A DNA stretch of 31,375 nt. It comes from 67-14 sp035502775. Lineage in GTDB: Bacteria > Actinomycetota > Thermoleophilia > Solirubrobacterales > 70-9. How positions within the stretch are numbered: the stretch's first letter is position 1; every line of letters starts with the position of its first letter. Of the stretch, positions 7,619-15,129 are shown piece by piece. The stretch is from positions 1 through 31,375 of the forward strand of contig DATJUB010000034.1 of NCBI GenBank assembly GCA_035502775.1. Direction: 5' to 3'. The notes beneath the pieces are model-generated. The model was not told where the DNA came from and searched no databases. It saw only the letters and a list, made by a program, of their open reading frames with translations. Position numbers and translations under genes: made by a program.

Positions 7619-8617
7619 CTACGGCAGCGGCGGATCGAACGAGAACTTGTGCACCTTGTCGGTGCCGGTATCGGTGATGAACACGTTGTCCCGGCCGTCG
7701 ACATGGATTCCGTGCGGGGCTACGAACTGTCCGCCCGGCTTGCCCGTGCTCGACCACTGAGTCAGGAACTTGTGGTCCGGGGCGAACATCTGGACGCGTG
7801 AGTTGTTGCCGTCCACGACATAGACGTTGCCCTTGCGGTCAGACGAGATGCCCTTCGGGCAGTCGAATCTGCCGGCACCGGAGCCCTTGGTGCCCCACTG
7901 GTCGAGGATGAATCCGAGCGGCGAGTACTTGATCACCCGGTTGCTTTCGCAGGAGGTGGCGAAGATGTTCCCTCCGGGGTCGGAGGTGATCGAGGCGCCA
8001 TTGGTTCCGGAACCGCCGAGCCCGAAATCGTCGGGCATCATCCACTGCAGCACGAAGCTGCCGTCGGCAGTGAACCGCTGGATCCGCTCCCAGCGATCCC
8101 AGACGTAGATGTTGCCGAACGGATCCTGGGTCACGCTCCGGGGGACGTAGAACTTGCCCGGCAGCAGGTTCGGGGTCCACCCGCCCCACATCTTGATCAG
8201 GTTGCCGTTGGTGTCCTGGATCTTGACCCGGTCGTTGTGGGCGTCGCCCAGGACGAGCCGGTTGGACTTGTCGATCGAGATCCCCATCGGCGCGCTGAGC
8301 AGATGGCCTTCCTGGAGCGGGTCCGCGGCTTCGCCGGAGATACCCCACTTCTTGATGAAGATTCCATCCTTGTTGAATTTCTGGACCCGATCGAGCGACA
8401 CGTCGGTCACATACACGTTGCCGCCCGAATCGGTGGCGAGATCGAACGGTGACTCGAACTGCCCGTTTCCGGTGCCCTTCGATCCCCAGGAGGTCTTGAA
8501 GTCCGGGGGATCCTGGGCGTGAACCGGAGCGCTGAGACCGAGACCGAACATGGCGATCACGGCGGTGGTGAGAAATGCGCGCCAGGAGGCGCGCCTGATT
8601 GTCGAATTCAACTTCAC
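7619..8617 (-). CDS. Secreted six-bladed NHL-repeat beta-propeller
   Basis: 332 residues. A signal peptide (RAFLTTAVIAMFGLGLSAPVHA) is probably cleaved after residue 34. About six NHL blades follow, each of the form G-x-F-x-x-P-x-G-I-x-x-D-x-x-G-N-V-Y-V-x-D-x-x-x-x-R-V-Q-x-F. Examples are FESPFDLATDSGGNVYVTD and FVAPHGIHVDGRDNVFITD. NHL propellers usually serve as binding scaffolds, and some act as lyases. No catalytic motif is evident here, so an extracellular binding role is inferred. The start is GTG 8617. GAGGAGA abuts it, and an AATACT hexamer lies 8 bases upstream, so the leader is at most a few bases. The adjacent minus-strand peptidase-like gene is probably a separate unit. Confidence 0.85.
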   Translation of the reverse strand: MKLNSTIRRASWRAFLTTAVIAMFGLGLSAPVHAQDPPDFKTSWGSKGTGNGQFESPFDLATDSGGNVYVTDVSLDRVQKFNKDGIFIKKWGISGEAADPLQEGHLLSAPMGISIDKSNRLVLGDAHNDRVKIQDTNGNLIKMWGGWTPNLLPGKFYVPRSVTQDPFGNIYVWDRWERIQRFTADGSFVLQWMMPDDFGLGGSGTNGASITSDPGGNIFATSCESNRVIKYSPLGFILDQWGTKGSGAGRFDCPKGISSDRKGNVYVVDGNNSRVQMFAPDHKFLTQWSSTGKPGGQFVAPHGIHVDGRDNVFITDTGTDKVHKFSFDPPLP

Positions 8618-8625
8618 TCTCCTCG

Positions 8626-8631
8626 AGTATT
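8626..8631 (-). promoter_or_regulatory. Candidate -10 of the NHL gene
   Basis: Minus-strand AATACT, matching TATAAT at 4 of 6 positions including A2 and T6, lies 8 bases before GTG 8617. No -35 is evident. Confidence 0.3.
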
Positions 8632-8670
8632 GGTCAATTCGATCAACCTGCCAGCCGCGTCGCCGACTGT

Positions 8671-8736
8671 CATGGGGGCAGGGGCCCCATGCCGGGAATC
8701 AGGGGTGACCCCCACCGGTTCCGGCCTTCCCGCCGG
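8671..8736 (-). terminator. Two hairpins after the papain-like gene
   Basis: CATGGGG (8671-8677) pairs with CCCCATG (8685-8691), and CCGGC (8721-8725) pairs with GCCGG (8732-8736). Both lie in the gap past the stop codon at 8743 of the minus-strand upstream gene and before the NHL promoter, consistent with transcription ending here. Neither has a T-tract. Confidence 0.4.
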
Positions 8737-8742
8737 CCGGCG

Positions 8743-10365
8743 CTACTCGGTCCGTTTCACCTTCAGCACCTTGACCCGACGCTGGCCGGGTTCGCCGATC
8801 GCGATCTTGGCGACCCCCTTCGGGGAAGCCAGCGGTCCGTAGTACAGGTATGCCTGCTGCCTGCCGCTGATCGCGTACGAGCGGCTGAAGGTCGCCTCGC
8901 CCTTGGCCGAGTACCGCAGGATCGACACCTCGTAGCGCTGACGGGCCTTCGATTTCGCTCCGATCTGGAGCAGGTTGTACCTGACTTTCTTGGCGAAGAA
9001 GAAGGTGCTGCGCGCCGGGGCTCCCGGAGTGGACACCTCGATCCGGTAGGAGGCCTTCTCGCCCTGTGCCCCGAAGGTCACCGACGGGTTCGACTTGACA
9101 CCGGATTCGGTCACGATCAGGGTCTGGCGCTCGGGGGAAAGCCGGAGCACGGCGTTCCTGCCCGGTCCCACCCGCAGATCCTCCGCGGTCGCATCGAAGG
9201 TCGGGCCGACCACGGTGACGCTCTCCCGGTCGATCCGGTCGAGACCCGAACCATCGACCTTGATGCGGAGCTCCAGGTTCTTCGGAATCAGATAGGTCGG
9301 CTCCAGTGAGTCGCCGATGTTCTCGATTCCCCCGTCGGCGGCCGGCTCCGGTCCGCCCGAGGTCCTGGGAAGCACCTTCGCGCCCGGGATCTGGTTGACC
9401 AGCCGACCGTCGATGAAGCCCGTCCTGCGGCCCTTCTGGTCGGTGATCAGGAGATGGGCGCCCCGGTCGGCCGCCGAGGCCAGCGAGATCTGGTTGTGCT
9501 TCGAGTTGGCGCCGCGGCGGCCCACGCAGAAGGAGCAGGCCTGGACCCCGAGACCCGGGGTCGCCAGCGACACCTGGAGGGTCTTGGTCTTCGCGTCCCC
9601 CTCGTAGAGGGCGCCGGGCTCACCCGGCTTGGTCGCCGCGTAGTAGGACCACTTGTTCCGGTTGCGGTCGATCACCAGATACCGGCCGGCGTCGCCGGGC
9701 CAGTTGTTGTCGTAGACGCGGACATGGAAGATTCCCGCGCCCATGTCCTCGACCGCGTACGGGGTGATCGCGTGACCTTGAGAGAAGCCCGGCTGGAAGA
9801 TGTTGAAGGCATAGCTCTCCTGACCGGTGCCTCCCAGGTTGCGGATCAGATACTGGAGGATCTTCTCGGGGGTTCCCGTGACCCAGCTGTTCTGCACCTT
9901 GGGAACGGTCTGGAACGCCCAGGCGCGGGCGATCGCCCGCTGGAGCTTGGCGTTGTTGAAGTTGAGGTCGAACGCGTTGGGACCACCGCCGAACGCTTCG
10001 ATCGATTGGTACCCGAATCTCGGCAGCTGACCCTTCTTGATCAGGTTCGCCAGCACCGCGAATCCGTAGCAGTGACCACCGCCCATGCTCGTGTTCTGCT
10101 CCTCCATCCAGGCGCGGGCCGCATGCGTGAGTACGCAGCGTGAACCCTTGCCGCTCAGGCAGACCGCATTGCCGAACAGGAGCTGCATCTGGTTCGAATC
10201 GAGGTTGACCGCGCCGTCCCCATCGCCGTAGTTCGGGAAGGAGAACCCGTTCACATCGACCTTGAATCCCGAATCGGCGACGACCGTGCCGGCGTTCGCG
10301 GTCCCGGTGAAACCGAGAAAGGAGAGAGCGAGAATGAGGAAGAGACGCATCAGGTTCTGGCGCAT
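8743..10365 (-). CDS. Secreted protein with papain-like Cys-His-Asp/Asn pattern, family not recognised
   Basis: 540 residues from ATG 10365. A clear signal peptide (LMRLFLILALSFLGFTGTANA) is cleaved around residue 25. GGGHCYGFAVLANL places a cysteine (C99) at the start of a helix, as in papain-like enzymes. GHAITPYAVED gives H198 at the start of a strand, and RVYDNNWPG gives D219/N220 in the next strand, so the order Cys, His, Asp/Asn fits a cysteine peptidase or transglutaminase-like fold. The ~300 C-terminal residues look like beta-rich domains ending in a basic tail. I do not recognise the family; a catalytic role is inference from motif order and spacing. A GTG at 10404 would add 13 residues before the signal peptide and is less likely. 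A TATATT hexamer 6 bases before ATG 10365 supports that start. Confidence 0.65.
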   Translation of the reverse strand: MRQNLMRLFLILALSFLGFTGTANAGTVVADSGFKVDVNGFSFPNYGDGDGAVNLDSNQMQLLFGNAVCLSGKGSRCVLTHAARAWMEEQNTSMGGGHCYGFAVLANLIKKGQLPRFGYQSIEAFGGGPNAFDLNFNNAKLQRAIARAWAFQTVPKVQNSWVTGTPEKILQYLIRNLGGTGQESYAFNIFQPGFSQGHAITPYAVEDMGAGIFHVRVYDNNWPGDAGRYLVIDRNRNKWSYYAATKPGEPGALYEGDAKTKTLQVSLATPGLGVQACSFCVGRRGANSKHNQISLASAADRGAHLLITDQKGRRTGFIDGRLVNQIPGAKVLPRTSGGPEPAADGGIENIGDSLEPTYLIPKNLELRIKVDGSGLDRIDRESVTVVGPTFDATAEDLRVGPGRNAVLRLSPERQTLIVTESGVKSNPSVTFGAQGEKASYRIEVSTPGAPARSTFFFAKKVRYNLLQIGAKSKARQRYEVSILRYSAKGEATFSRSYAISGRQQAYLYYGPLASPKGVAKIAIGEPGQRRVKVLKVKRTE

Positions 10366-10371
10366 CGGCCG

Positions 10372-10377
10372 AATATA
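10372..10377 (-). promoter_or_regulatory. Candidate -10 of the papain-like gene, leaderless
   Basis: Minus-strand TATATT, close to TATAAT, lies exactly 6 bases before ATG 10365 with no ribosome-binding site between. The first base of the codon would be the transcription start. Confidence 0.5.
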
Positions 10378-10433
10378 GAAAACAACGAACCGATCGGGAG
10401 GCACGTCGTGGCCATGGGTGGCAGAATTGCCGG

Positions 10434-10507
10434 GCCCCCTTAGCTCAGGTGGTTAGAGCTGCAGGCTTTTAACCTGTGAGTCCTCGGTTCGAATCCGAGA
10501 GGGGGCA
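10434..10507 (+). tRNA. tRNA-Lys (anticodon TTT)
   Basis: A 74-base cloverleaf is seen directly. The acceptor GCCCCCT pairs with AGGGGGC, with discriminator A. The D arm is GCTC/GAGC. The anticodon stem GCAGG/CCTGT encloses the loop CTTTTAA, giving anticodon TTT. The variable loop is GAGTC, and the T arm is CTCGG/CCGAG with TTCGAAT. CCA is not encoded and must be added after transcription. It lies alone between a divergent exported-protein gene and the convergent thiamine operon, with a strong hairpin downstream. Confidence 0.97.
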
Positions 10508-10516
10508 TTAACAAGG

Positions 10517-10553
10517 AATCGGAATCGCTTCGCTTCGCTGTGCGATTCCGATT
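10517..10553. terminator. Perfect 12-bp hairpin after tRNA-Lys
   Basis: AATCGGAATCGC (10517-10528) and GCGATTCCGATT (10542-10553) pair perfectly around a 13-base loop. The hairpin starts 10 bases after the tRNA and ends 37 bases before the convergent thiSG stop, so it could end both transcripts. No T-run is present. Confidence 0.6.
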
Positions 10554-10589
10554 GCGACACCTCCGAAGCGAAAGCGGCGCTTGCTGCCT

Positions 10590-11564
10590 TCAACCCAAGC
10601 CCGGCAGGCCCTCTTCGGGAGTTGAGGCTTCGGCGTAGAGGCGTTTGGGGATCCGGCCCGCCAGGAACGCGGCGCGGCCGGCCTCGACCGCCGACTTCAT
10701 CGCCGAGGCCATCAGGTCCGGGTCCTCGGCGCGGGAGATCGCCGAGGCGAGCAGAACCGCGTCACAGCCCAGTTCCATCGCCAGCGCCGCATCGGAGGCG
10801 GTACCGATCCCGGCGTCGAGGATCACCGGTACTTCGGCCCTTTCGACGATGATCGCGATGTTGTACGGATTGCGGATCCCGGCGCCGGAGCCGATCGGCG
10901 AACCCAGCGGCATCACCGCGGCACAGCCGACGGCTTCGAGCCGGCGGGCCAGGATCGGATCGTCGCTGGTGTAAGGGAGCACCGTGAAGCCGTCGTTGAC
11001 CAGATCCTCGGCGGCCCGCAACAGCTCGACCGAATCCGGAAGCAGGGTGCGGTCGTCGCCGATCACCTCGAGTTTGATCCACTCGGTGCCGAAGGCCTCA
11101 CGGGCCAGTTTCGCGGTCTTCACCGCGTCACGCGCGGTGTAGCAGCCGGCCGTGTTCGGCAGGACGAAGAGACCGAGACGATCGACCACCTCCATCACCG
11201 AACCCTGGGCCGCCGGATCGAGGCGGCGGAGCGCGACCGTGATGATCTCGGTGCCGGCCACCTCCAATGCGCTCGACATCGCCTCCAGCGAGCGGAACCC
11301 GCCGCTTCCGGCGATCAGCCGCGATCCCCACTGGCGGCCGCCGAGCTGCCAGCCCTCCGAGCCGCCCTGGATCGCCGAGACGACCTCGACCGAGTCGTCC
11401 TCCCGGACGACCGTCTCCCGCCACATCGCCCTCGGCACGACCTCGCCCTGAAGCGCGGCCGCGATGCCGCGCTTGGCCGGATCGGCTCCGGCCAGCTCGA
11501 TCACCCGCTCGAGGGTGAGGCCGGCCTCGACCTGGCGCCGTTCTCCGTTGAGTTCGATGTTCAT
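10590..11564 (-). CDS. thiSG: Fused ThiS sulfur carrier-ThiG thiazole synthase
   Basis: 324 residues. Residues 1-68 are a complete ThiS: MNIELNGERR, a ubiquitin-like core, and the terminal AIQGG (G67-G68). The chain then continues without a stop into ThiG (about 72-324). ThiG signatures are GSRLIAGSGGF, LPNTAGCYTA, the Schiff-base lysine in WIKLEVIGD (K164), MPLGSPIGSGAGI and VILDAGIGTASDAALAMELGCDAVL. ThiG condenses dehydroglycine, deoxyxylulose phosphate and ThiS-thiocarboxylate into the thiazole. A natural ThiS needs a free C-terminal glycine for ThiF adenylation, so the internal GG is mechanistically odd; such fusions have been annotated in other bacteria. The ATG at 11564 overlaps the thiO stop (ATGA), with GGGAG upstream. 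No thiF is visible in the window. Confidence 0.92.
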   Translation of the reverse strand: MNIELNGERRQVEAGLTLERVIELAGADPAKRGIAAALQGEVVPRAMWRETVVREDDSVEVVSAIQGGSEGWQLGGRQWGSRLIAGSGGFRSLEAMSSALEVAGTEIITVALRRLDPAAQGSVMEVVDRLGLFVLPNTAGCYTARDAVKTAKLAREAFGTEWIKLEVIGDDRTLLPDSVELLRAAEDLVNDGFTVLPYTSDDPILARRLEAVGCAAVMPLGSPIGSGAGIRNPYNIAIIVERAEVPVILDAGIGTASDAALAMELGCDAVLLASAISRAEDPDLMASAMKSAVEAGRAAFLAGRIPKRLYAEASTPEEGLPGLG

Positions 11565-12739
11565 CTCGATGCTCCCGCCTTCGTCTTCGCCTTGTCGAAC
11601 CGGGCCGGCGAGGCCGCGGTGATCGGACCGGAAAGGGTGCCGCCGTCGGCCAGATCGGCGATCGCCCGGGCCGTGATCGGTGCCAGCAGAATGCCGTTGC
11701 GGTAGTGGCCGGTGGCGAGGAGAAGGCCCTCTATCCTGGTCGGACCGACCACCGGAAGGTTGTCCGGCGTGCCCGGGCGAAGGCCCGCGACCGCGTCGAC
11801 GAACTCCAGTTCGGCGACCTCGGGAAGCAGCCGGTACGCCTCCCGGAGCAGTTCGTGGATGCCTCCCGCGGTCACCCGGTCGTCGAATCCGAGTTCCTCG
11901 ACCGTGGCACCGATGATCAGACGGCCATCCCGCCTCGGCACCAGGTAGACCCTCTCGGAAGCGAGAATCCGGTCGCAGACGTGATCGGCGGGATCGCCCC
12001 TGAGCTCGACGATCTGCCCCTTCACGGGACGAACGGGCGGGCGCACATCGGACGGCAGCCACTCGGCCCGGCCGGACTCCGCACCGACCGCGGCGATCAC
12101 GGTACGGGCGGCGATCCGCTCCCGGCCCTCGAGCTCCACCCCTTCGACCCGGCCCCGCTTCTGCTGGATCCCGGTGACCTTCACCCCGGACCTCACGACG
12201 ACCCCTTCCCGTTCGAGCGCCTCCAGCAGTCCGGTGACCAGCACCCGGGGATCGACCGTGCCGTCGTCCTCGACCAGCACCGCGCCGGTCAGTGAGGGTG
12301 TGAGGCCAGGTTCCAGATCACGCGCCGCGCCCGGCCCGAGCCACTCCGCCCGCAGACCGGAGGCCAGCTGCAGATCGTGGACCCGCCTCAGCTCGGCGGC
12401 CTCGTCGCGGTCGAGGGCGACGTGCAGGCCGCCCATGCGTCGATATCCGAGAGTGCCACCACAGGCACGTTCCACCGAAGCGATGAACTCGGGATACATG
12501 CCGGCCGAGAGCATGTTGATCTCGAGCAGCGCCGGCTCACCGAAGTCGAGTTCACCGACCGGGGCGAGCATGCCGGCCGCCACGCTGGTCGTTCCCGCGC
12601 CGGGCCGGCCGCGATCGACCACCAGCACCGAGGAACCGAGCGAATGCAGCTCCCAGGCGATCGCGAGACCGATCATCCCGGCCCCGACGATCACCGCGTC
12701 GAAGTTCTGCTCTGTCTGTTCGGACTCGATCGAGTTCAT
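11561..12739 (-). CDS. thiO: Glycine oxidase ThiO (FAD-dependent)
   Basis: 392 residues. ThiO oxidises glycine to the imine (dehydroglycine) used for thiazole formation in aerobic bacteria. An FAD Rossmann motif GAGMIGLAIAWEL (from residue 19) is followed by VLVVDRGRPGAGTTSVAAGMLAP, typical of the ThiO/DAO group. MGGLHVALD lies in the substrate domain. A C-terminal FAD-contact segment, GLRPGTPDNLPVVG...GLLLATGHYRNGILLAP, is present and intact. It starts at ATG 12739, just downstream of a TPP riboswitch, and is followed by an ATGA-overlapping thiSG. The two genes therefore form a thiazole operon controlled by thiamine pyrophosphate. Confidence 0.95.
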   Translation of the reverse strand: MNSIESEQTEQNFDAVIVGAGMIGLAIAWELHSLGSSVLVVDRGRPGAGTTSVAAGMLAPVGELDFGEPALLEINMLSAGMYPEFIASVERACGGTLGYRRMGGLHVALDRDEAAELRRVHDLQLASGLRAEWLGPGAARDLEPGLTPSLTGAVLVEDDGTVDPRVLVTGLLEALEREGVVVRSGVKVTGIQQKRGRVEGVELEGRERIAARTVIAAVGAESGRAEWLPSDVRPPVRPVKGQIVELRGDPADHVCDRILASERVYLVPRRDGRLIIGATVEELGFDDRVTAGGIHELLREAYRLLPEVAELEFVDAVAGLRPGTPDNLPVVGPTRIEGLLLATGHYRNGILLAPITARAIADLADGGTLSGPITAASPARFDKAKTKAGASR

Positions 12740-12764
12740 TGATACCCGGATCCCGAACCGCCCA

Positions 12765-12850
12765 CTCCCTCTCGCCGGAATTGCCCGGATCAGGTTCAGG
12801 CGGTCGGCGGCTCTTTCGCCGCCCTCTCAGCCCGATGTCCGGGCTCCCGC
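12765..12850 (-). promoter_or_regulatory. TPP riboswitch (THI element) controlling thiO-thiSG
   Basis: Read on the minus strand, the segment starts with CGGGAGCCCGG. It continues with the conserved CTGAGAGGG box, a variable GGCGGC...GCCGCC arm, then ACCGCCTGAACCTGATCCGG and GGCGAGAGGGAG. These are the hallmark pieces of the thi-box aptamer in the right order, with all pairing arms intact. It lies 25 bases before the thiO start, and no T-rich intrinsic terminator is seen between them. Control by hiding the ribosome-binding region is therefore more likely than attenuation; that is inference. Confidence 0.95.
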
Positions 12851-12861
12851 AGGTCCTCTCG

Positions 12862-12867
12862 ATGGTA
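12862..12867 (-). promoter_or_regulatory. Candidate -10 for the thiO riboswitch transcript
   Basis: Minus-strand TACCAT lies about 12 bases before the first aptamer arm, a suitable distance for the transcript to begin just ahead of the riboswitch. Confidence 0.35.
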
Positions 12868-12894
12868 TCGGCTCCTCGCTCGGCTGCTCGCTGA

Positions 12895-12900
12895 GATACT
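12895..12900 (+). promoter_or_regulatory. Candidate -10 of thiE, leaderless
   Basis: GATACT lies exactly 6 bases before ATG 12907, and no ribosome-binding site separates them. This promoter and the thiO promoter are divergent within about 40 bases. The thiE transcript would not carry the riboswitch. Confidence 0.35.
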
Positions 12901-12906
12901 GCTCCC

Positions 12907-13596
12907 ATGAGCTTTTCCCCCGCAGACGGAATCGGCGCCCTCCGGCGCGAGCGCCTGCGCACCGCCCGCCTCTATTTCGTCTGCGACGCCCGCCCGAACG
13001 GCGAGGACCCGGAACCGCTGCTGAAGGCCGCCCTCGACGGCGGGGTCGACCTGGTTCAACTGCGCGAGAAGAGCGGCGATGTGCGGGTGATCGAACGCTC
13101 CGCTCAGACCTTCCGCCGGGTATGCGACACCTACGGCGTGCCGTTCGTGATCAACGACGATCCCGAGCTCGCGGTCTCCTGCCGGGCCGACGGGGTGCAC
13201 GTCGGCCAGGACGACATGCCGATCGAGGAGGTCCGCCGAATCGTCGGGGCCGACCTGCTGATCGGGCTCTCGACCCACTCGCCCGAACAGATCTCGGCGG
13301 CCGCCGGACAGGCCCCGGACCACATCAGCGTCGGCCCGGTCTGGGAGACCCCGACCAAGGCCGGACGCCCCGCGGTGGGACTGGAGCTGGTCCACCATGC
13401 CGCGACCCACACGACCCTGCCCTTCTTCGCGATCGGTGGCATCGATGAGGAGAACGTGGCCGAGGTACTCGCCGCCGGTGCCCGCCGCGTCTGCGTCGTC
13501 CGGGCGATCCGTGACGCGGCCGATCCGGCCGCGGTCGTCCGCTCGCTCCGGCGTGCGTTCGCTGCGGTCGGCGGAGAGGTGCTTCCCGGTGGCTGA
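12907..13596 (+). CDS. thiE: Thiamine-phosphate synthase
   Basis: 229 residues, a TIM barrel that joins HMP-pyrophosphate and thiazole phosphate to give thiamine monophosphate. Motifs appear in order: RLYFVCD, GGVDLVQLREK (pyrophosphate binding), PFVINDDPELAVSCRADGVH with VGQDDMPI, STHSPEQ, SVGPVWETPTKAG, and FAIGGIDEENVAEVLAAGARRV. All expected catalytic and substrate residues are visible. It is divergent from the riboswitch-controlled thiO-thiSG operon and appears to lack its own aptamer. The GTG start of the following membrane protein lies inside its last codons, so that gene is coupled to it. Confidence 0.96.
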   Translation: MSFSPADGIGALRRERLRTARLYFVCDARPNGEDPEPLLKAALDGGVDLVQLREKSGDVRVIERSAQTFRRVCDTYGVPFVINDDPELAVSCRADGVHVGQDDMPIEEVRRIVGADLLIGLSTHSPEQISAAAGQAPDHISVGPVWETPTKAGRPAVGLELVHHAATHTTLPFFAIGGIDEENVAEVLAAGARRVCVVRAIRDAADPAAVVRSLRRAFAAVGGEVLPGG

Positions 13597-14146
13597 GTCG
13601 CCGCGCCGGGCGAACCGGAGGAAGAGCCGTCCCGGCCAGAACGGCAACGGACCCGCGCCCGAAGAGCCGACACTAGACGGCGCAGAGGCGATGAAGCGCG
13701 GCTACGCCAAGGCCGAGATCAAGAACCAGAAGGTGCGCGAATCGCTCGAGCCGCTCGAGCCCGGCGAGCGTCCCACGGTGGTCACCGTGGGAGCCGTCTT
13801 CGCCCTGATCGTCGCCCTGATCCTGTGGGGCTCCGCCGCGGTCGCCCTGTTCACCGGGGCCGAGGTCAACGGCGAAAAGGTGAACATCGCCCAGTGGGCG
13901 AGCCTCGCGGCGATCTTCAGCCTCATGGCCTGGGGCATGTGGAAAGCCCGCTACTGGGCGGTGCTGGGCTTCCAGATGCTGCTCGTCCTGCTGATCCTGG
14001 CCTGCGTGCTCGGCCTCGTGGTGGCGGGCACGCTGCTGCAGATGGTGAGCACGACGCTGCTCGCGATCGGCCTCTGCCTGCTCTTCTTCTTCATGGTCAA
14101 GGCGATGGCCAGGATCCAGATGCCACAGGGGCCGAACAGCCGCTGA
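13589..14146 (+). CDS. Four-helix membrane protein with basic N-terminus, unknown function
   Basis: 185 residues from GTG 13589, overlapping the thiE end by 8 bases; GGAGAGG lies upstream. A basic, Pro-rich cytoplasmic N-terminus of about 55 residues (RRANRRKSRPGQNGNG, then MKRGYAKAEIKNQKVRESLEPL) precedes four hydrophobic helices: VVTVGAVFALIVALILWG, WASLAAIFSLMAWGM, VLGFQMLLVLLILACVLGL and LLAIGLCLLFFFMV. I do not recognise the family. Charged segments of this MKxGYxKAExKNxxVRESLxPL type occur ahead of small actinobacterial membrane proteins. The coupling to thiE suggests co-expression only. Confidence 0.8.
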   Translation: MAESPRRANRRKSRPGQNGNGPAPEEPTLDGAEAMKRGYAKAEIKNQKVRESLEPLEPGERPTVVTVGAVFALIVALILWGSAAVALFTGAEVNGEKVNIAQWASLAAIFSLMAWGMWKARYWAVLGFQMLLVLLILACVLGLVVAGTLLQMVSTTLLAIGLCLLFFFMVKAMARIQMPQGPNSR

Positions 14147-14168
14147 ACGCAACTTCTGGCCTCCGGGG

Positions 14169-14174
14169 TAGTTT
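14169..14174 (+). promoter_or_regulatory. Candidate -10 of the HAD phosphatase gene
   Basis: TAGTTT lies 9 bases before ATG 14184. There is no Shine-Dalgarno between the hexamer and the start, consistent with a leader of 0-3 bases. Confidence 0.4.
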
Positions 14175-14183
14175 TCACAACAT

Positions 14184-15116
14184 ATGAACAACTCCCTCTC
14201 AGGCCGTTCGCGGCCGCACAGTCTTCCCCTCTTCCTGCCACTCGCTCTGGTCGCGTCACTGCTGCTCGCGCTCGCCATCGCCGGTCCCGCCGCGAAGGCG
14301 TCGGCCAGCGACTACACCCCGGAGGAGCGTCAGCAGTACTTCGACTCCGGCAAGTACACCCAGGATCTCGACTTCGTCGCGGCCCACGCGCGCAAGTTCA
14401 TCATCGAGCGGACCCAGCCGACGATCAAGATCGTCCAGACCTGCAGGGCCAAGGGATTCCGCATCGGCAAGAAGGATCCGGGGGTCGACCCGGCCGCCGA
14501 CTACACCGTGCCGGTCACCGTTCCGAAGTCCCAGCTGCCCGACAAGATCGTGAAGGCACCGAAGGCCGGTCTCGGACCCGTGACCAAGCCGGCCCTGCCG
14601 CGGGTCAAGTACCCGAAGGCGAAGAAGGCCAAGCGCATCACCAAGAAGCGCTGCGCGAACCTGCCGAAGCTGGCGATCGCCATGGATCTCGACGAGACCG
14701 CCGTCTCGACCTACCTCTACGGATCGAACGCGCCGGACTATGACGCGGGCGAATTCGACCATCTGATCGCCGGCGACCAGACCGCGATCCCGCAGATGCT
14801 GAAGCTGTACAGGCTCGCCCAGAAGCGCGGTCTCGCCACCTTCGCGATCACCGCGCGTCCGGACACCGCGGAGCTCCGCGCGAGCGCCGAGGCCAACCTG
14901 AAGTCGATCGGCTACAAGGCGCTGACCGGCCTCTACATGAGGACCTCCCCGATCGTCGAGAAGGGGATCATCAAGAACTCGCAGCGCGCCGAGATCGTCA
15001 AGCGCCGCGGCTACAAGATCATCGCCATGTTCGGTGACCAGAACAGCGATCTGAGGACCGGCTTCTACGAGCGCGGCTTCAAGTATCAGAGCGCGGTCAC
15101 ACCCGAACAGGACTGA
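14184..15116 (+). CDS. Exported HAD-superfamily acid phosphatase (class B/P4-like)
   Basis: 310 residues. A long N-terminal hydrophobic segment (about 14-42, SLPLFLPLALVASLLLALAIAG) is a signal peptide or anchor. HAD motif I is DLDET (168-172), with the nucleophile D168 and acid/base D170. Motif II is the Thr in ITARPD (223-225). Lysines at 260-273 can serve as motif III, and GDQNSD (284-289) is motif IV. The layout resembles the class B/lipoprotein e(P4) acid phosphatases, which hydrolyse phosphomonoesters outside the membrane. A Lys/Pro-rich stretch of about 75 residues (88-160, with KYPKAKKAKRITKKR) precedes motif I and is not typical. The substrate cannot be told from sequence. A large hairpin lies after the stop. 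Confidence 0.85.
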   Translation: MNNSLSGRSRPHSLPLFLPLALVASLLLALAIAGPAAKASASDYTPEERQQYFDSGKYTQDLDFVAAHARKFIIERTQPTIKIVQTCRAKGFRIGKKDPGVDPAADYTVPVTVPKSQLPDKIVKAPKAGLGPVTKPALPRVKYPKAKKAKRITKKRCANLPKLAIAMDLDETAVSTYLYGSNAPDYDAGEFDHLIAGDQTAIPQMLKLYRLAQKRGLATFAITARPDTAELRASAEANLKSIGYKALTGLYMRTSPIVEKGIIKNSQRAEIVKRRGYKIIAMFGDQNSDLRTGFYERGFKYQSAVTPEQD

Positions 15117-15129
15117 GTCCGCGTTTCCT

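Noticed and set aside
10366..10404. GTG 10404 as the start of the papain-like protein
   Set aside because: It puts 13 polar and aromatic residues before the signal peptide and includes the TATATT hexamer inside the coding region.
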